8,480 bases of DNA from an uncultured Asticcacaulis sp. (GCA_946482045.1 CAMLPZ010000183.1:1-8480); one strand, 5' to 3'. Shown: positions 1 to 6,294, counted from the stretch's first letter. The notes: a model not told the origin generated them from the letters alone. Program-made: numbers and translations.

Positions 1-196
1 GGCGCATGATGCTGCCGAAGGTCTGGGGGCCCGGCTGGATATCGTACAGGCGGACGAAATCCGGTGTAGCGAACTGAAGTGTGTCGTCCGGCGCGAACAG
101 GGCCAGCATCGTGCCGCTGTTCAGCAAGCCCTCACCCAGCCGCATCAGCAGTTGGGGCGTCATATGGCTCTGGTAGGCGTTGCCGTCCGAATTCAT
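1..196 (-). CDS. N-terminal fragment of a probable PAS-domain signalling protein (runs off the window)
   Basis: An open frame runs leftwards from an ATG at 196 to the window edge, giving 65 complete residues with no stop. It begins MNSDGNAYQSHMTPQLLMRL. The later stretch LALFAPDDTLQFATPDFVRL followed by YDIQPGPQTFGSIMR resembles the start of PAS domains found in alphaproteobacterial sensor proteins, often ahead of GGDEF or histidine kinase modules: a hydrophobic strand, an Asp-Asp turn, then an F-A-x-P-x-F helix. The output domain is outside the window, so a diguanylate cyclase or kinase role is only a guess. No signal peptide or membrane segment is visible. A second in-frame ATG at 163 is an alternative start; neither has a strong ribosome binding site. 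It lies 46 bases downstream of the GFA-family gene on the same strand. Coding status is fairly likely; the PAS assignment is moderate. Confidence 0.55.
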   Translation of the reverse strand, partial: MNSDGNAYQSHMTPQLLMRLGEGLLNSGTMLALFAPDDTLQFATPDFVRLYDIQPGPQTFGSIMR

Positions 197-242
197 GCTG
201 CGGACGCTAACAGACCCGCGTTATTTTCCGATTAAAAACGTG

Positions 243-644
243 TCACCAGTTACTGCGTCCATCCATATGTTCCACAGGTAATGCGTCGAGGTCGAAACCG
301 TCAACCATCCGCATGTTGACGGCAAAGATGCGCGCCGCCGGCATTTGGCCAGGCGTAATCCCTTCCTTAGGCGTACCATCGGCATTGTATGCCGAAGCCC
401 AATCCGGGCTGTCGCCATGGGTATTGCCGCCGCAGGCGCCGCAGAAATGATGCTGGTTCATGCCGCCGCTGGCCGAATAGGTGCGGTTCTGATCGGCCAC
501 GACGGTGACGTCTTCAGGTGCGAAATAGGCCCAGACGGCGCCCGTGCGATGACAGAAGCTGCAATTGCAGGTCTTGGCGCTTTCTGGCGCGCGTGGAAGC
601 TCGATACGGGTGGCGCCGCAATGGCAGGTGGCGGTCAGGGTCAT
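243..644 (-). CDS. GFA / CENP-V family zinc-binding protein
   Basis: A 133-residue cytoplasmic protein with the complete cysteine signature of the GFA (glutathione-dependent formaldehyde-activating enzyme-like) fold. CHCG is at residues 7-10, CNCSFCHR at 26-33 and FCGACG at 67-72. The seven cysteines (7, 9, 26, 28, 31, 68, 71) fit the family's two zinc sites. The length is normal for a single-domain member. The founding member, Gfa of Paracoccus, was proposed to speed formation of S-hydroxymethylglutathione, but most homologues have no proven substrate, so a formaldehyde role should not be assumed. No formaldehyde dehydrogenase gene is nearby. The start at 644 is supported by a strong ribosome binding site four bases upstream. 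The neighbours (a PAS protein and an uncharacterised gene) give no functional hint. Family assignment is secure; biochemical role is unknown. Confidence 0.9.
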   Translation of the reverse strand: MTLTATCHCGATRIELPRAPESAKTCNCSFCHRTGAVWAYFAPEDVTVVADQNRTYSASGGMNQHHFCGACGGNTHGDSPDWASAYNADGTPKEGITPGQMPAARIFAVNMRMVDGFDLDALPVEHMDGRSNW

Positions 645-648
645 GGCA

Positions 649-656
649 TCCTCCTT
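649..656 (-). promoter_or_regulatory. Strong ribosome binding site of the GFA-family gene
   Basis: Read on the minus strand the bases are AAGGAGGA, followed by TGCC and the ATG at 644. This is the closest match to the anti-Shine-Dalgarno sequence in the window and fixes the start of the GFA-family gene. A short GGAG/CTCC inverted repeat lies just upstream (666-677). The minus-strand sequence TATACT at 704-699 could be a -10 element, but no matching -35 is seen. Confidence 0.7.
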
Positions 657-714
657 GGGTTTTAAGGAGAATGCTCCAACATGCTGCCAAATTTTGTCAG
701 TATAATAACCAGGG

Positions 715-1206
715 TCAGAACAGCGCGTCGACTTCGCTCTGGCGGTTAGACTCCATCGCCTCGGCGCGGCCGTGGATGTGCGAATCCATTTCGACCACCA
801 AAGCCTTCATCTCGGCCAGGCGCGTCTGCAGGTCGATCCTCGCCTCGTCGTCTTCGAGGTTTGAGCTGAGCAGGATATTGATCGACGAATCGAACATGGT
901 CAGCGCCCGCGCGCAGCTTTCGTCGAAGGCCAGGCGCGCGTCCGAGGGCGCGTGCAGATAGGCGGAAATCACGACTTCGCGCAGTTCGAACCCCGATGCT
1001 TCAAAGTGCGCCACATAGTCACGCGGCTTCCAGTCCGCCAGTTCCTCGGCCATGTCCGGCATGTCGAGGCCCATTTCGAACAGCATGATCGCTTCGTTGA
1101 ACAGGTTGAGATAATCGGTCGCCAGGCCGGTATGCGGATTGACATTGGCAGCGAGCAGTTCGGGCGCGCTGTAGGTCACTATCTGGGCTCGATCGATTTC
1201 ACGCAT
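715..1206 (-). CDS. Uncharacterised conserved protein downstream of recO
   Basis: A 163-residue soluble, acidic, mostly helical protein with no signal peptide or membrane segment. I do not recognise a named domain. The N-terminal half carries a stretch beginning TGLATDYLNLFNEAIMLFEM (about residues 25-44) and then a W-x-P-x-x-Y segment. To my recollection this wording recurs in small hypothetical proteins of other alphaproteobacteria. The C-terminal half is Glu/Asp/Leu-rich and probably forms long helices. No catalytic motif is evident. The start at 1206 is preferred because a GGGGGA tract lies just upstream and the family-like sequence begins there (MREIDRAQIV). An upstream in-frame ATG at 1269, preceded by GGGA five bases earlier, would add 21 residues of unfamiliar sequence and remains possible. 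It lies 65 bases after recO on the same strand, so co-transcription is plausible. A function cannot be given. Confidence 0.8.
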   Translation of the reverse strand: MREIDRAQIVTYSAPELLAANVNPHTGLATDYLNLFNEAIMLFEMGLDMPDMAEELADWKPRDYVAHFEASGFELREVVISAYLHAPSDARLAFDESCARALTMFDSSINILLSSNLEDDEARIDLQTRLAEMKALVVEMDSHIHGRAEAMESNRQSEVDALF

Positions 1207-1209
1207 GAT

Positions 1210-1215
1210 TCCCCC
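1210..1215 (-). promoter_or_regulatory. Ribosome binding site supporting the 1206 start
   Basis: On the minus strand the bases read GGGGGA, then ATC and the ATG at 1206. The purine tract supports this start over the longer frame beginning at 1269. A GATTC pentamer (a GANTC site, the CcrM methylation target in Caulobacterales) lies at 1207-1211, overlapping the end of the tract. Confidence 0.5.
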
Positions 1216-1271
1216 ATTTTGACACACATTTCTTAGCAAAGAATGGATGCCGCCTCCAAAGGATTGCATAG

Positions 1272-2006
1272 TTATCCCAAACCAGCATGCGTTAATGCGG
1301 CCGCCAGCTGTTCGCGGATATCGGGCAAGGGCCTGTTGTGGGGATGGAAGACATGACGCTCAAGGAAAAAACCGGTTAGCTTCAGGCCATTGACGACGTC
1401 GCCATCCGCGATCCCACCTTGCGATGACAGCAGGAATTGCGGCAGCGGCAGGAGCTTGTCCTTATAGGGTTCGCCACTGTCGGCGCTGACGGCGCGCGCC
1501 GACTTCGGGCTGACATAACAGAGATTGTCCTGCGAACCCGAGACCGCGCAGGCGCTCAAGTCGAGGCCGTAGCCCATCTCTTCGAGCAGCCCGGCCTCAT
1601 AGCGGACATAGATGGCCGGCCAGATTTCCGGAATCGCAAAGGCAGACAACAGCGCCCGGAAAGCATGATAGGCGCCTTCGTGCCGTTCGCGCTCAGGCAA
1701 GGCCTGGCGCGTCATCAGCGCCGCGCATTGCAGGCCAAGCAGACCCACTGGATCATCGAGCAGATCCGGCCCCTGCCCGTCCGCCTCGATTGTCGCGGCG
1801 CCCAGTTGGTCGGCGCTGCGGGCGCGGTAGCGAAAGGTCACAGGTGTGCCCGGTTGCAGCAGCGGCTTCATTCGCCGCGACGCCCCGCCGGCGATGTGCG
1901 CCGCCTGGACGCCGTGCATCCGTGTCAGGACATGCACCACCGCCCCCGTTTCGCCGTGGAGCCTCGCACTCAGGACTATGGCTTCGTCTTCGTATTCCAA
2001 TGACAT
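1272..2006 (-). CDS. recO: DNA repair protein RecO
   Basis: RecO works with RecR (and RecF) to load RecA on SSB-coated single-stranded DNA in the RecFOR gap-repair pathway and can anneal complementary strands. The 244-residue product has the usual RecO length and layout. An N-terminal OB-fold covers about residues 1-80, with the typical opening EDEAIVLSARLHGETGAVVH and later HGVQAAHIAGGASRR. A helical C-terminal domain follows, with RYEAGLLEEMGYGLDLSACA at about 135-154 and then YVSP at 164-167. The CxxC pairs that form a zinc finger in some bacterial RecO proteins are absent; single cysteines stand at 153 and 163. The ATG at 2006 has AGGA six to nine bases upstream. It follows era, as in other alphaproteobacteria, but a 199-bp palindromic element lies between them. 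Identification is confident. Confidence 0.93.
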   Translation of the reverse strand: MSLEYEDEAIVLSARLHGETGAVVHVLTRMHGVQAAHIAGGASRRMKPLLQPGTPVTFRYRARSADQLGAATIEADGQGPDLLDDPVGLLGLQCAALMTRQALPERERHEGAYHAFRALLSAFAIPEIWPAIYVRYEAGLLEEMGYGLDLSACAVSGSQDNLCYVSPKSARAVSADSGEPYKDKLLPLPQFLLSSQGGIADGDVVNGLKLTGFFLERHVFHPHNRPLPDIREQLAAALTHAGLG

Positions 2007-2064
2007 GTCCTAAGAGTCGCGGACCGCCAGAACGGGTTTCGTTTGGACGTGATAGTTGCTGTTG

Positions 2065-2263
2065 TTACTCCTCCCCAGCTTGCTGGGGAGGGGGACCGCA
2101 CGACGCGCGAAGCGCTAGATGCGGTGGTGGGGGCGTCCTGCGTAAGATACCAAGAATGCCGACGTGGCAAGTCGGGAGTAGTCCCCACCACCGCATCTCA
2201 CTCACCATCTGCCGATGGCTCACTCGTACGGTCCCCCTCCCCGGCAAAGCCAGGGAGGAGTAA
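2065..2263. repeat. 199-bp nested palindromic element (MITE-like or REP-type) between era and recO
   Basis: The two ends are near-perfect inverted copies. The left end begins TTACTCCTCCC and continues to GGGGACCG (2065-2098); the right end, 2229-2263, is its reverse complement with only a few differences. Each end also folds on itself: CTCCCCAGC-TT-GCTGGGGAG (2071-2090) is a perfect 9-bp hairpin, and 2237-2257 is the same hairpin with one mismatch. A second internal inverted pair of 16 bp, starting AGATGCGGTGGTGG, lies at 2117-2132 and 2183-2198. The whole unit could therefore form either one long stem or three smaller hairpins. Its style (GC-rich hairpin ends flanking a GATGCGGTGGTGGGG-like core) recalls dispersed intergenic repeats of alphaproteobacterial genomes. 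It has no coding capacity worth calling. It begins 13 bases after the era stop and ends 58 bases before the recO start. Confidence 0.85.
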
Positions 2264-2276
2264 GAAAGTGCAATCC

Positions 2277-3230
2277 TTAGCTGTCGTACTCCAGGCCAAA
2301 TTGGGCGTACAGCGCGCGATCGTCACTCCACTTTTCCGACACCTGGACGTGCAGGAACAGGTGCACCGGCCGGTCGAGCAGCTTTGACAGGTCCTCGCGT
2401 GACTTCTGGCCGATCCATTTTAGCGTCTGGCCGTTCTTGCCGAGCACGATCGGGCGCTGGCTGTCGCGCTCGACGAAAATGGTCTGTTCGATGCGCGCCG
2501 AACCATCGGGCTTGTCCTCGAACTTGGTCGTCATGACCGCGGCGGCATAGGGCAGCTCTTCATGGACACGCAGGAACAGCTTCTCGCGCGTGATTTCGGC
2601 GGCCATGATCCGGACGGGCGCGTCTGCCGCCTGGTCTTCCGGATAGAGCCACGGCCCTTCCGGCATCCGCTTGGCCAGAAGTGCCTTCAGATCGCCCACG
2701 CCATTGCCCTTTTCGGCCGAGATCATCAGCACGTCTTCGACCACGCCGGTCTTGTATAACTCATCGGCGACCGCCAGCAGGTTGTCGCGCTTCATCAGGT
2801 CGATCTTGTTCAGCGCCAGGATCGCCTTGGCATTGTTGGTCTTCAGCCCTTCGATAATCATGTCGACGTCTTCGACGGCCTTATAGTCGGCCGCCGTCGC
2901 CTTGATCTCGGTCGAATGCTTGACGGCCAGTTGCGCGGCGGCGTCCACCAGCAGCACGATACAGTCGGCGTCCTGCGCGCCGCCCCAGGCCGAGGCAACC
3001 ATGGCGCGGTCCAGCCGCCGGCGCGGTTTGAAGATGCCCGGCGTGTCGACCAGCACCATCTGGACGTCGCCTTCGATGGCGATGCCCCGCACCGGAAAAC
3101 GCGTCGTCTGCACCTTCTGCGTGACGATCGACACCTTGGTGCCGACCAACCGGTTAACGAGCGTGGACTTGCCGGCGTTCGGTGCGCCGATAATGGCGAC
3201 AAAGCCGCATTTTTGAGAGGAATCGGTCAA
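2277..3230 (-). CDS. era: GTPase Era
   Basis: Era is an essential GTPase that binds the 3' end of 16S rRNA and assists 30S subunit maturation at the inner face of the membrane. The 317-residue product has all five G motifs: GAPNAGKST (15-23), the switch segment TTR (42-44), DTPG (62-65), NKID (141-144) and SAE (171-173). A C-terminal KH RNA-binding domain follows, with the GKNG loop at 264-267. The stretch between DTPG and NKID is about 15 residues longer than I recall for E. coli Era. The start is a TTG at 3230 (TTGA) whose last bases overlap the rnc stop. No in-frame ATG occurs before residue 58, beyond the first G motif. An AGGA nine bases upstream, inside rnc, could serve as ribosome binding site. 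Translation is therefore probably coupled to rnc, fitting the linked roles in rRNA processing. Confidence 0.96.
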   Translation of the reverse strand: MTDSSQKCGFVAIIGAPNAGKSTLVNRLVGTKVSIVTQKVQTTRFPVRGIAIEGDVQMVLVDTPGIFKPRRRLDRAMVASAWGGAQDADCIVLLVDAAAQLAVKHSTEIKATAADYKAVEDVDMIIEGLKTNNAKAILALNKIDLMKRDNLLAVADELYKTGVVEDVLMISAEKGNGVGDLKALLAKRMPEGPWLYPEDQAADAPVRIMAAEITREKLFLRVHEELPYAAAVMTTKFEDKPDGSARIEQTIFVERDSQRPIVLGKNGQTLKWIGQKSREDLSKLLDRPVHLFLHVQVSEKWSDDRALYAQFGLEYDS

Positions 3231-3922
3231 TTCAGTTGTTCCTGTTCGATCAGGCGCAGGGCGGCGGCCTTTTCGGCCTCCTGGCGCGACTTGCCGGTCG
3301 CCGTCTGGGGGGCGACCCCGTCTATGCGCACTTCGATGGTAAAGATCGGGGCATGGTCGGGCCCCTTGCGGTTGACCAGGCTATAGGCCGGCGGCGCCTT
3401 GCTATTGGCGGCGGCCCATTCCTGGAGGAAGGATTTCGGATTGCTGCGCGAGGCATTGCCACTGTTACGCAGGGCGTCGGCCCACAGCGGCTTGAAGCAC
3501 CTTACCACTGCCTCATAGCCGCCGTCGACATAGACGGCCGCCATCAGGGCTTCGGTGGCATCCCCGAGAATCGTCGGATTGGCGCGCCCACCGCTTTTGG
3601 TTTCACCGGCCGCCAGACGCAGTGCCGGCCCGAGGTCTAGCGTTTTTGCCACGGCGGCGCAGGCATCGCGGCTGACCAGCGAATGAAAGCGACGCGACAG
3701 TTCACCCTCTTCGGCGTCGGGAAACGCCTCCATCAGCGATTCGGCGGTCAGGAGGCCCAGGACGCGGTCCCCCAGGAATTCCAGCCGCTCGTTGTCCTTG
3801 ATTTTACGCGCGCCCTCGGCGACGCTGGCGTGCGTCAGCGCTACATCCAGCAGTTCCGGGTTCTGAAAGGTATAGCCCAGGCGCGCCTGCAGGGCGTCGA
3901 TGGCTTTGATACGCGCGTTCAT
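3227..3922 (-). CDS. rnc: Ribonuclease III
   Basis: RNase III cuts double-stranded RNA, including the 16S/23S rRNA precursor and structured mRNAs. The 231-residue product is of normal length. The nuclease domain (about 1-155) has the signature NERLEFLGDRVL at 44-55. The acidic residues E45, E48, D52, D121 and E124 match the spacing of the E. coli metal-binding set. A double-stranded RNA-binding domain follows from about NPKSFLQEW (161-169) to the C-terminus, ending in the GKSRQEAEKAAA helix. The start at 3922 is fixed, since an in-frame stop lies four codons upstream and no other Met occurs before residue 64. It has no Shine-Dalgarno sequence, and the ATG lies in the 3' arm of a 9-bp inverted repeat (3920-3948). 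The stop overlaps the TTG start of era. Identification is firm. Confidence 0.97.
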   Translation of the reverse strand: MNARIKAIDALQARLGYTFQNPELLDVALTHASVAEGARKIKDNERLEFLGDRVLGLLTAESLMEAFPDAEEGELSRRFHSLVSRDACAAVAKTLDLGPALRLAAGETKSGGRANPTILGDATEALMAAVYVDGGYEAVVRCFKPLWADALRNSGNASRSNPKSFLQEWAAANSKAPPAYSLVNRKGPDHAPIFTIEVRIDGVAPQTATGKSRQEAEKAAALRLIEQEQLN

Positions 3923-3948
3923 GGGCTGCGTTTACAGCACAGCCCATG
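3920..3948 (-). promoter_or_regulatory. Inverted repeat enclosing the rnc start codon
   Basis: CATGGGCTG (3920-3928) and CAGCCCATG (3940-3948) are perfect 9-bp complements separated by 11 bases. In the rnc mRNA this would be a GC-rich stem whose 3' arm contains the AUG at 3922, next to a leader with no recognisable Shine-Dalgarno. An out-of-frame AUG lies in the 5' arm. Such a stem could limit initiation, or be a substrate for RNase III itself; autoregulation by cleavage of its own leader is known for E. coli rnc, but here it is only an inference. Confidence 0.45.
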
Positions 3949-3979
3949 GGTCGGCAATAGGAGGGGCTGATTACACTCT

Positions 3980-4019
3980 CCGAAATGCTTCTTGCATTTC
4001 GGCACGCGCGACTGCGCGC
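3980..4019. promoter_or_regulatory. Two adjacent hairpins in the lepB-rnc gap
   Basis: CCGAAATGC and GCATTTCGG (3980-3988 and 3994-4002) form a perfect 9-bp stem with a 5-base loop. Immediately next to it GCGCG and CGCGC (4006-4010 and 4015-4019) form a second stem with a 4-base loop. Neither is followed by a T-run on either strand, so they do not look like standard intrinsic terminators. They lie in the 162-base gap between lepB and rnc and could slow the polymerase, stabilise RNA ends or serve as a processing site. Confidence 0.5.
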
Positions 4020-4084
4020 CCGAGTAGATGCGCCCTGTCAACAGCGCGTCGCCCGTGAGGTAAGCCTTAGCTAGCGTTTGAGCG

Positions 4085-4966
4085 CTATATAAGAGGCTTG
4101 AAGAAGCGTTCCCAGTTGAAATTCAGCCAAGTCCACGGCTTCCAGAGCGACGAGCCTTCCTTCCACGACATCAGGATAAAGACGGCGCGGCCTTCCAGGT
4201 TCTCTTCCGGCACAAAGCCGACGCCCGAATCATAGGGATCTTCCGGCGAGAAGCGGCTGTCCAGCGAATTGTCGCGGTTGTCGCCCATGACGAAGTAGTG
4301 GCCCATCGGTACGGTAAAGACGCCTGTATTGTCGGCGCGGCCATCCTGCACCATGTCCTGCATCTGGTGGACCCGGCCGTTCGGCAGGAATTCGCGCTGC
4401 AGGTTCGCCGTGCCCGCCGGTGCATCCGACGCCTGGACAGTGCCCATATTGGTGAAAGGCACCGGCTGGTCATTGATGTAGAGCTGGTCGCGCTTCATCT
4501 GTACGCGGTCGCCCGGCAATCCGATGACGCGCTTGATATAGTCGACCTTGGGGTTGGACGGCAGCTTGAAGACAACGACATCGCCGCGCATCGGCGCCTT
4601 GTTGAAGATGCGGCCTTCGATCATGGGCACGGCGATCGGAAAGGAATATTTGGAGATGCCGTAGTTCCACTTCGATACGATAATGTAGTCGCCCTGGTAC
4701 AGGTTGGGCTCCATCGACGCCGACGGGATCGTGAAGGGCTGGAACAGGAAGGTACGCAGGATCATGACCAGGACCAGCGCCACGGCCACGACGCCGAAGA
4801 TTTCCTTGGCTTCCTCGATGGCCGACTGCTTGGCGGGCGGCTCTGAACCATCGCTGCCGTCGTGACCATCTTCGCTCGCGACCTCATCGACCGAAGGCGC
4901 GGCGTGCGCGTGCGCAGCGGCGGTTACACCCTGGTTCAGGTTTGAGTCGTCACGCGATGTCGTCAT
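4085..4966 (-). CDS. lepB: Signal peptidase I
   Basis: This inner-membrane serine protease removes signal peptides from exported proteins after Sec or Tat translocation. The 293-residue product has the S26-family motifs. The catalytic serine is S84 in PSASMEP and the general-base lysine is K145 in YIKRVIGLPGD. The conserved box GDNRDNSLDSR spans 227-237. One membrane segment (about 56-75, FGVVAVALVLVMILRTFLF) anchors the protein, leaving the catalytic domain in the periplasm. Ahead of it is an unusually long cytoplasmic tail of about 50 residues rich in Ala, His, Asp, Glu and Ser. The C-terminus is Trp-rich (about 267-282) and may touch the membrane. The ATG at 4966 lacks a good ribosome binding site. 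Upstream is a 171-base gap after acpS in which I see no convincing promoter, though one may be there. The position between acpS and rnc is the usual alphaproteobacterial arrangement. Confidence 0.96.
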   Translation of the reverse strand: MTTSRDDSNLNQGVTAAAHAHAAPSVDEVASEDGHDGSDGSEPPAKQSAIEEAKEIFGVVAVALVLVMILRTFLFQPFTIPSASMEPNLYQGDYIIVSKWNYGISKYSFPIAVPMIEGRIFNKAPMRGDVVVFKLPSNPKVDYIKRVIGLPGDRVQMKRDQLYINDQPVPFTNMGTVQASDAPAGTANLQREFLPNGRVHQMQDMVQDGRADNTGVFTVPMGHYFVMGDNRDNSLDSRFSPEDPYDSGVGFVPEENLEGRAVFILMSWKEGSSLWKPWTWLNFNWERFFKPLI

Positions 4967-5137
4967 TATACGCCAGCCCCATAGTTTATTTGCACGCCCG
5001 TCATTTCAGGCTTGCTTTTAGGTTCTTTCCGGAAACATCCCCCGTTCCGTCGTTTGAACCACGTAATCATGCATTATGGCAAGGGCAAGACAGTTTTTTG
5101 TCGCACGCCGCCTTGGTGGATGACGATTTGGTAATGG

Positions 5138-5536
5138 TTACCGCGCTTCACGCGCCTCGATCAGCGCATAGGCCGTGGCGTAAGGGTCTTCGTCGCTGAG
5201 CGACAGATGAATATGGGCTTCGGCGCCTTCCGGTAGCAAGCCGCGCAGCGTGTCGGCTGCTCCGCCGTGCAGCAGGACGCGCGGCTGGCCCAACGGCCCG
5301 GTGACGACTTCGATATCGGTGTAGAAGAAGCCGCGCACGCCGGTGCCAAACGCCTTGGCCACAGCCTCCTTGGCGGCGAAGCGTTTGGCGAGGCTCAGGT
5401 CGGTGCGCGCCGCCTTTGTGGCGTGCGCCTGTTCGTCGGGCGTATAGATGCGGTTCAGGAAACGATCGCCAAACCGGTCAACCGACTGTTTGATGCGACG
5501 CCCATCGCACAGGTCGATGCCGATGCCGATAATCAT
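5138..5536 (-). CDS. acpS: Holo-[acyl-carrier-protein] synthase
   Basis: AcpS transfers the 4'-phosphopantetheine arm of coenzyme A to a serine of acyl carrier protein, switching on fatty acid synthesis. The 132-residue product has the family's usual size and both conserved blocks. [14 protein letters not shown] at the N-terminus contains metal-binding D8. [17 protein letters not shown] (50-66) contains E57 and the CoA-binding lysines. The end carries the typical IHLSLSDE strand (109-116). It is soluble and expected to act as a trimer. Its ATG overlaps the pdxJ stop by four bases (ATGA), which fixes the start and implies translational coupling. A short inverted repeat, GGTAATGGTTACC (5130-5142), covers the stop codon but has no T-run. 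Identification is firm. Confidence 0.96.
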   Translation of the reverse strand: MIIGIGIDLCDGRRIKQSVDRFGDRFLNRIYTPDEQAHATKAARTDLSLAKRFAAKEAVAKAFGTGVRGFFYTDIEVVTGPLGQPRVLLHGGAADTLRGLLPEGAEAHIHLSLSDEDPYATAYALIEAREAR

Positions 5537-6294
5537 GCAGTAAGATCCCGGCGCTGGGCGTCCATCAGCTCGCGCATGCGCTTCAGCGACGCTTCCAGCC
5601 CGACGAAGATGGCCTCGCCGATCAGGAAGTGGCCGATATTCAGTTCGCGAATCTCGGGGATGGCCGCGATGAACGGCACTGTGGCGTAGTCGATGCCGTG
5701 GCCGGCGTGGACCTCTATGCCCAACTTGTGCGCTTGATTAGCCGCCGCCTGTAACCGCTTCAATTCATGCTTGAAAAGATCGTCCTGCTTCTCGCGGAAG
5801 GCGTCGCACAGCGCGCCCGTATGGAACTCGACGACCGGCGCGGAGACTTTCGCCGCCGCCTCGACCTGAGCCGGATCGGTGGCGATGAACAGCGACGAAC
5901 GGATACCGGCACGATTGAACAGACGCACGGCCTCGCCCACCGGTCCGATCTGGCCCACGACATCCAGCCCGCCTTCGGTCGTCCGCTCCTGGCGGCGTTC
6001 CGGTACCAGGCAGGCGGCGTGCGGCATCAGCTTGAGCGCCATGCCGACCATCTCGTCGGTCACCGCCATCTCGAAATTGAGCGGCTTACCATGCGCATCA
6101 CAGACCTTTTTCAGCGCCAGGACGTCGGCGTCGACGATATGGCGGCGGTCTTCGCGCAGGTGGGCGGTAATGCCGTCGACGCCGGCAGCGATCGCCAACT
6201 CGGCGGCGCGCACCGGATCGGGGGCATGGCCACCGCGGGCATTGCGGACAGTGGCGACGTGATCGACATTTAGACCTAAACGGATACGGTTCAT
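5533..6294 (-). CDS. pdxJ: Pyridoxine 5'-phosphate synthase
   Basis: PdxJ condenses 1-deoxy-D-xylulose 5-phosphate with 3-amino-2-oxopropyl phosphate (the PdxA product) to give pyridoxine 5'-phosphate, the ring-closing step of DXP-dependent vitamin B6 synthesis. The 253-residue product is a full-length TIM barrel. It opens with [20 protein letters not shown], has the conserved HLREDRRHI block at 45-53, FEMAVT at 74-79 with E75, and VHAGHGI at 195-201 with H196 and H199. An open frame continues upstream to 6498, but that extension lies within pyrE and its sequence is low-complexity Arg/Gly-rich. The true start is the ATG at 6294, which overlaps the pyrE stop by four bases. The 3' end overlaps acpS in the same way. 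The grouping pyrE-pdxJ-acpS is known in related alphaproteobacteria; it links cofactor and nucleotide supply to lipid synthesis only by co-expression. Confidence 0.96.
   Translation of the reverse strand: MNRIRLGLNVDHVATVRNARGGHAPDPVRAAELAIAAGVDGITAHLREDRRHIVDADVLALKKVCDAHGKPLNFEMAVTDEMVGMALKLMPHAACLVPERRQERTTEGGLDVVGQIGPVGEAVRLFNRAGIRSSLFIATDPAQVEAAAKVSAPVVEFHTGALCDAFREKQDDLFKHELKRLQAAANQAHKLGIEVHAGHGIDYATVPFIAAIPEIRELNIGHFLIGEAIFVGLEASLKRMRELMDAQRRDLTA

Noticed and set aside
701..706. Plus-strand TATAAT between the uncharacterised gene and the GFA-family gene
   Set aside because: No -35 partner and no plus-strand gene follows; probably chance in an AT-rich gap.
2043..2387. Small open frames across the palindromic element (also 1976-2191 minus, 2065-2247 minus)
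   Set aside because: They arise from the repeat itself and extend into neighbouring genes; compositions are unlike proteins and no ribosome binding site is evident.
4036..4041. Minus-strand TTGACA in the lepB-rnc gap, a perfect -35 match
   Set aside because: No -10-like sequence lies at a suitable distance; the downstream bases are GC-rich.
5026..5035. TTTCCGGAAA palindrome upstream of lepB
   Set aside because: Ten bases is short, it is a single copy, and no regulator or promoter context supports an operator.
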